NCBI GenBank assembly: GCA_937949455.1
Contig: CALEDU010000053.1
Span: forward strand, 1-6,077
Source of the DNA: an uncultured Tepidimonas sp.
GTDB taxonomy: Bacteria > Pseudomonadota > Gammaproteobacteria > Burkholderiales > Burkholderiaceae_C
Direction of reading: 5' to 3'
Length of the DNA: 6,077 nucleotides
Position numbers and translations under genes: made by a program. Shown piece by piece: positions 4,817 to 6,077 of this stretch (position 1 is its first letter; each line of letters begins with the position of its first letter). Under the pieces are notes generated by a model. The model saw nothing but the letters and a program-made list of their open reading frames with translations, searched no databases and was not told where the DNA came from.

Positions 4817-5714
4817 AGCGCTTTTTGCACCGCCCATGCCATCCATCCGAACTGGCCCATGGCCGCCGCGTTGGTGTTGGCCCAACTGCGCGCCCAATTG
4901 GCTGCAGCGGCACCTGCCGACCCGGCTGGTCGCCTGTCCAGCCGCCAGTCAGCGGGCCAGGGCCACTATCTGTTTGGGGGCCTGGCGGCCAGCCGTGCCG
5001 GTTCGTTGCAGATCGCGCGATCCAGCCGCGGCGGCATGGCTGGACATGGGCGCGAAGCGGCCGCTGGCCTGTTCCAAGGAGGCTTGAGCGGTGTGGCCTT
5101 CGGGCCGGATGTGGGCATCGTCTCGCGCGTGACGCAGGGTGTGCGCGCTGGATCTGTCACTGGATGACTTGCCCGCGGTGATTGCGCGGCTGCGACAGAC
5201 CCTGGTCGGCTTGCAGGTGCCGGTGTCGCAGCCCTCAGCCCCTGGAACGGGGCAGGGTGGGCATGCGGGGCGCGTGCCTCTGCGCCTGGGCGGCGACCTG
5301 TTGGTGCGCCATCTGGTGGGCCTGGACCCGGCGCGGCGTGCTTTTATCCTCGGCGACGAGGTGCCCGTTGGGGCGACCCTGACCTTATGCGTGCGCGATG
5401 TGCAAGCTGCCCGGACGGACCTGGTGCGCATTTGCGCCGAGATCCGCGGCGAACTCAGTCCCGAGGAGGGGCAGACCGCCGGCGACCCCGAGCAACGCAT
5501 TGCGGGCGCGCTGTATGTCAGCTGCAACGGCCGAGGTGGGCCCCACTTCGGCAGCCCCGGCACCGAGCTGCAGATCGTGCGGCATGCCCTGGGCGAAGTG
5601 CCGCTGGTCGGTTTTTTTGCTGCGGGCGAGATCGCCCACCACCGCTTGTATGGCTACACTGGGGTCTTGACCCGGTGCGCGGCAAGCCCCGCCGTTCAGG
5701 GCGGGGAGGGATAG
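4813..5714 (+). pseudogene. FIST-domain sensory protein, decayed by frameshifts, deletions and IS insertion
   Basis: FIST proteins (FIST_N plus FIST_C) are predicted small-ligand sensory domains. The original start is the GTG at 4813. From there the frame gives MKRF and then wrong sequence; the family-like FCTAHAIHPNWPMAAALVLA continues in another frame. Dropping one T from the T5 run at 4822-4826 joins them. The FIST_N part then jumps from LAQLRAQLAA to GHYLFGGLAASRAG, lacking roughly 120-130 residues. Next comes GLFQGGLSGVAFGPDVGIVSRVTQG (to about 5139), then a stop at 5165-5167. The other frame resumes with ALDLSLDDLPAVIARLRQTLVGL from about 5142, implying a second frameshifting deletion of perhaps 35-40 residues. 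FIST_C is almost complete (GGDLLVRHLVGLDPARRA, DLVRICAEIRGEL, ALYVSCNGRGGPHFG, VPLVGFFAAGEIAHHRLYGYTGVLT). The final 14 codons come from an inserted element. A GTG at 5139 could still start a FIST_C-only protein of 191 aa. Confidence 0.8.
5687..5706 (+). repeat. subterminal hairpin of the tnpB element
   Basis: CCCCGCC (5687-5693) and GGCGGGG (5700-5706) pair perfectly around GTTCAG. In this position, 32 bp before tnpB, it fits the left-end hairpin that IS200/IS605 transposases recognise on single-stranded DNA. As RNA it could also block transcription that arrives from the FIST remnant. Confidence 0.65.
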
Positions 5715-5738
5715 CGCGGGCCAAACCATAATTGAACG

Positions 5739-5904
5739 ATGCAACGCCCCCAAGCCTTCAAATACGAACTGATGCCCAACGGCCAGCAGGAGCGGCAAAT
5801 GCGCCGCTGCGCTGGATCGTGTCGGTTCGTCTACAACAAAGCGCTGGCGTTGCAGAAGGAACGTTACGAGCAAGGCGAGAAGAAAGCTTGGTTACGCTGG
5901 GCTG
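5739..5904 (+). pseudogene. tnpB: N-terminal fragment of TnpB (IS605 OrfB-type), frameshifted
   Basis: About 49 residues match the TnpB N-terminus: MQRPQAFKYELMPNGQQERQ, then RRCAGSCRFVYNKALALQ and KERYEQGEKK. Full TnpB is roughly 370-400 aa and holds the RuvC nuclease and zinc finger, all missing here. Around 5883-5885 an extra A in the AAGAAAG run breaks the frame: dropping it yields KLGYAGL, as expected, followed at once by TGA at 5905-5907 where the similarity ends. Without the correction the ATG frame stays open to the window edge, but it then reads antisense to the IS256 gene. CATAAT at 5727-5732 would be a -10-like box just ahead of the ATG, with no matching -35. The fragment cannot make a working RNA-guided nuclease. 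Confidence 0.8.
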
Positions 5905-6077
5905 TGATCGCCGGGGCCGCACCCCAGGTGATGCGACAGTTCAGCGCCCATGGCGCGCTCGATGAGCGCCTTCTTGAAGGCCATCGAGATGTCCTCGACA
6001 GCCTCGGCGCTCATCGGGCCAGAGACAAACGGGTCCATGAGTTCTTTGGGAATGGACGGCCATCTTGCCGCTGCGGC
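5892..6077 (-). pseudogene. N-terminal fragment of an IS256-family (mutator type) transposase
   Basis: Read on the minus strand, the frame enters from outside the window and encodes 61 residues to a TAA at 5892-5894. Recognisable IS256-type N-terminal sequence is IPKELMDPF, then SAEAVEDISMAFKKALIERA and MGAELSHHLGCGPGD. The family normally continues with a stretch like KPxGxxNxRNG and a DDE catalytic domain, for a total near 400 aa. Here similarity stops at GPGD (about 5907), and the last residues HSPA are encoded by the tnpB fragment. The element lacks its 3' part and catalytic domain on this side, so it is inactive unless a second copy exists. The start codon lies beyond 6077. Confidence 0.8.

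Larger units (their letters stand above)
5672..5904 (+). mobile_element. left part of an IS200/IS605-type (tnpB) element, truncated
   Basis: The FIST-like coding similarity stops at GVLT, where the sequence reads TTGAC (5667-5671). Foreign sequence begins directly after it, with a strong hairpin at 5687-5706 and then a tnpB start at 5739. IS200/IS605 elements insert 3' of a short fixed target such as TTGAT in ISDra2 and carry subterminal hairpins, so the left boundary is placed after TTGAC. The right part of the element is gone: similarity ends near 5904 at the junction with an IS256-type gene. No tnpA is present. The exact left boundary is inferred; the hairpin could instead belong to an older right end. 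Confidence 0.6.

Noticed and set aside
4444..4860. Minus-strand frame with an Asp-Asp-Ala repeat
   Set aside because: It is the antisense reading of the phaM minisatellite.
5739..5904. A working TnpB RNA-guided nuclease with guide RNA
   Set aside because: Only about 49-55 N-terminal residues remain, the frame is broken, and the 3' end that would encode the guide RNA scaffold is absent.

Overview
The window is strongly GC-rich. Its genes point to a betaproteobacterium of the order Burkholderiales, probably Comamonadaceae or a close relative. DUF3567, the DUF3108 type seen here, PhaM and this FIST subtype are all typical of that order. The organism assignment rests on family recognition and not on a marker gene.

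Left part (1-2590): a cut-off 3' end of a plus-strand gene with an HRDC-like C-terminus (RecQ-helicase type) runs towards a minus-strand block. In transcription order that block is a membrane-anchored DUF3108 protein, a 113-bp gap, a 96-aa DUF3567 protein, and, 10 bp further, a ChaN-type haem-binding-fold protein with a Tat-like signal peptide.

Middle (2590-3982): 46 bp from the DUF3108 gene and divergent from it lies a shortened fumarylacetoacetate-hydrolase-family gene. By alignment from memory it has lost about 85 internal residues and every recognisable metal ligand, so it looks like a pseudoenzyme. Its 3' end overlaps by 40 bp the convergent end of a short DksA/TraR-type C4 zinc-finger gene. 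A 264-bp divergent spacer separates that gene from phaM and carries three inverted repeats, one of them a 26-bp, nearly perfect dyad.

Right part (3983-6077): phaM (polyhydroxyalkanoate granule regulator) has an in-frame 9-bp minisatellite. It is followed by a GTGA-overlapping FIST-family gene that is visibly broken: a frameshift in a T5 run eight bases after the start codon's last base, a large internal loss from the FIST_N region, and a second frameshift plus deletion. Its last codons are replaced by the left end of an IS200/IS605-type tnpB element inserted just after TTGAC. The tnpB fragment is itself frameshifted after about 49 codons and then fuses abruptly, near position 5905, to the inside of an oppositely oriented IS256-family transposase gene that runs off the window.

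Overall this is ordinary Burkholderiales housekeeping sequence that grades into a decaying, insertion-riddled zone. I see no CRISPR array, RNA gene or intact defence system. The most notable items are the FAH-like pseudoenzyme, the reconstructable decay of the FIST gene coupled to phaM, the tnpB/IS256 junction, and the dyads in the divergent regulatory spacer.
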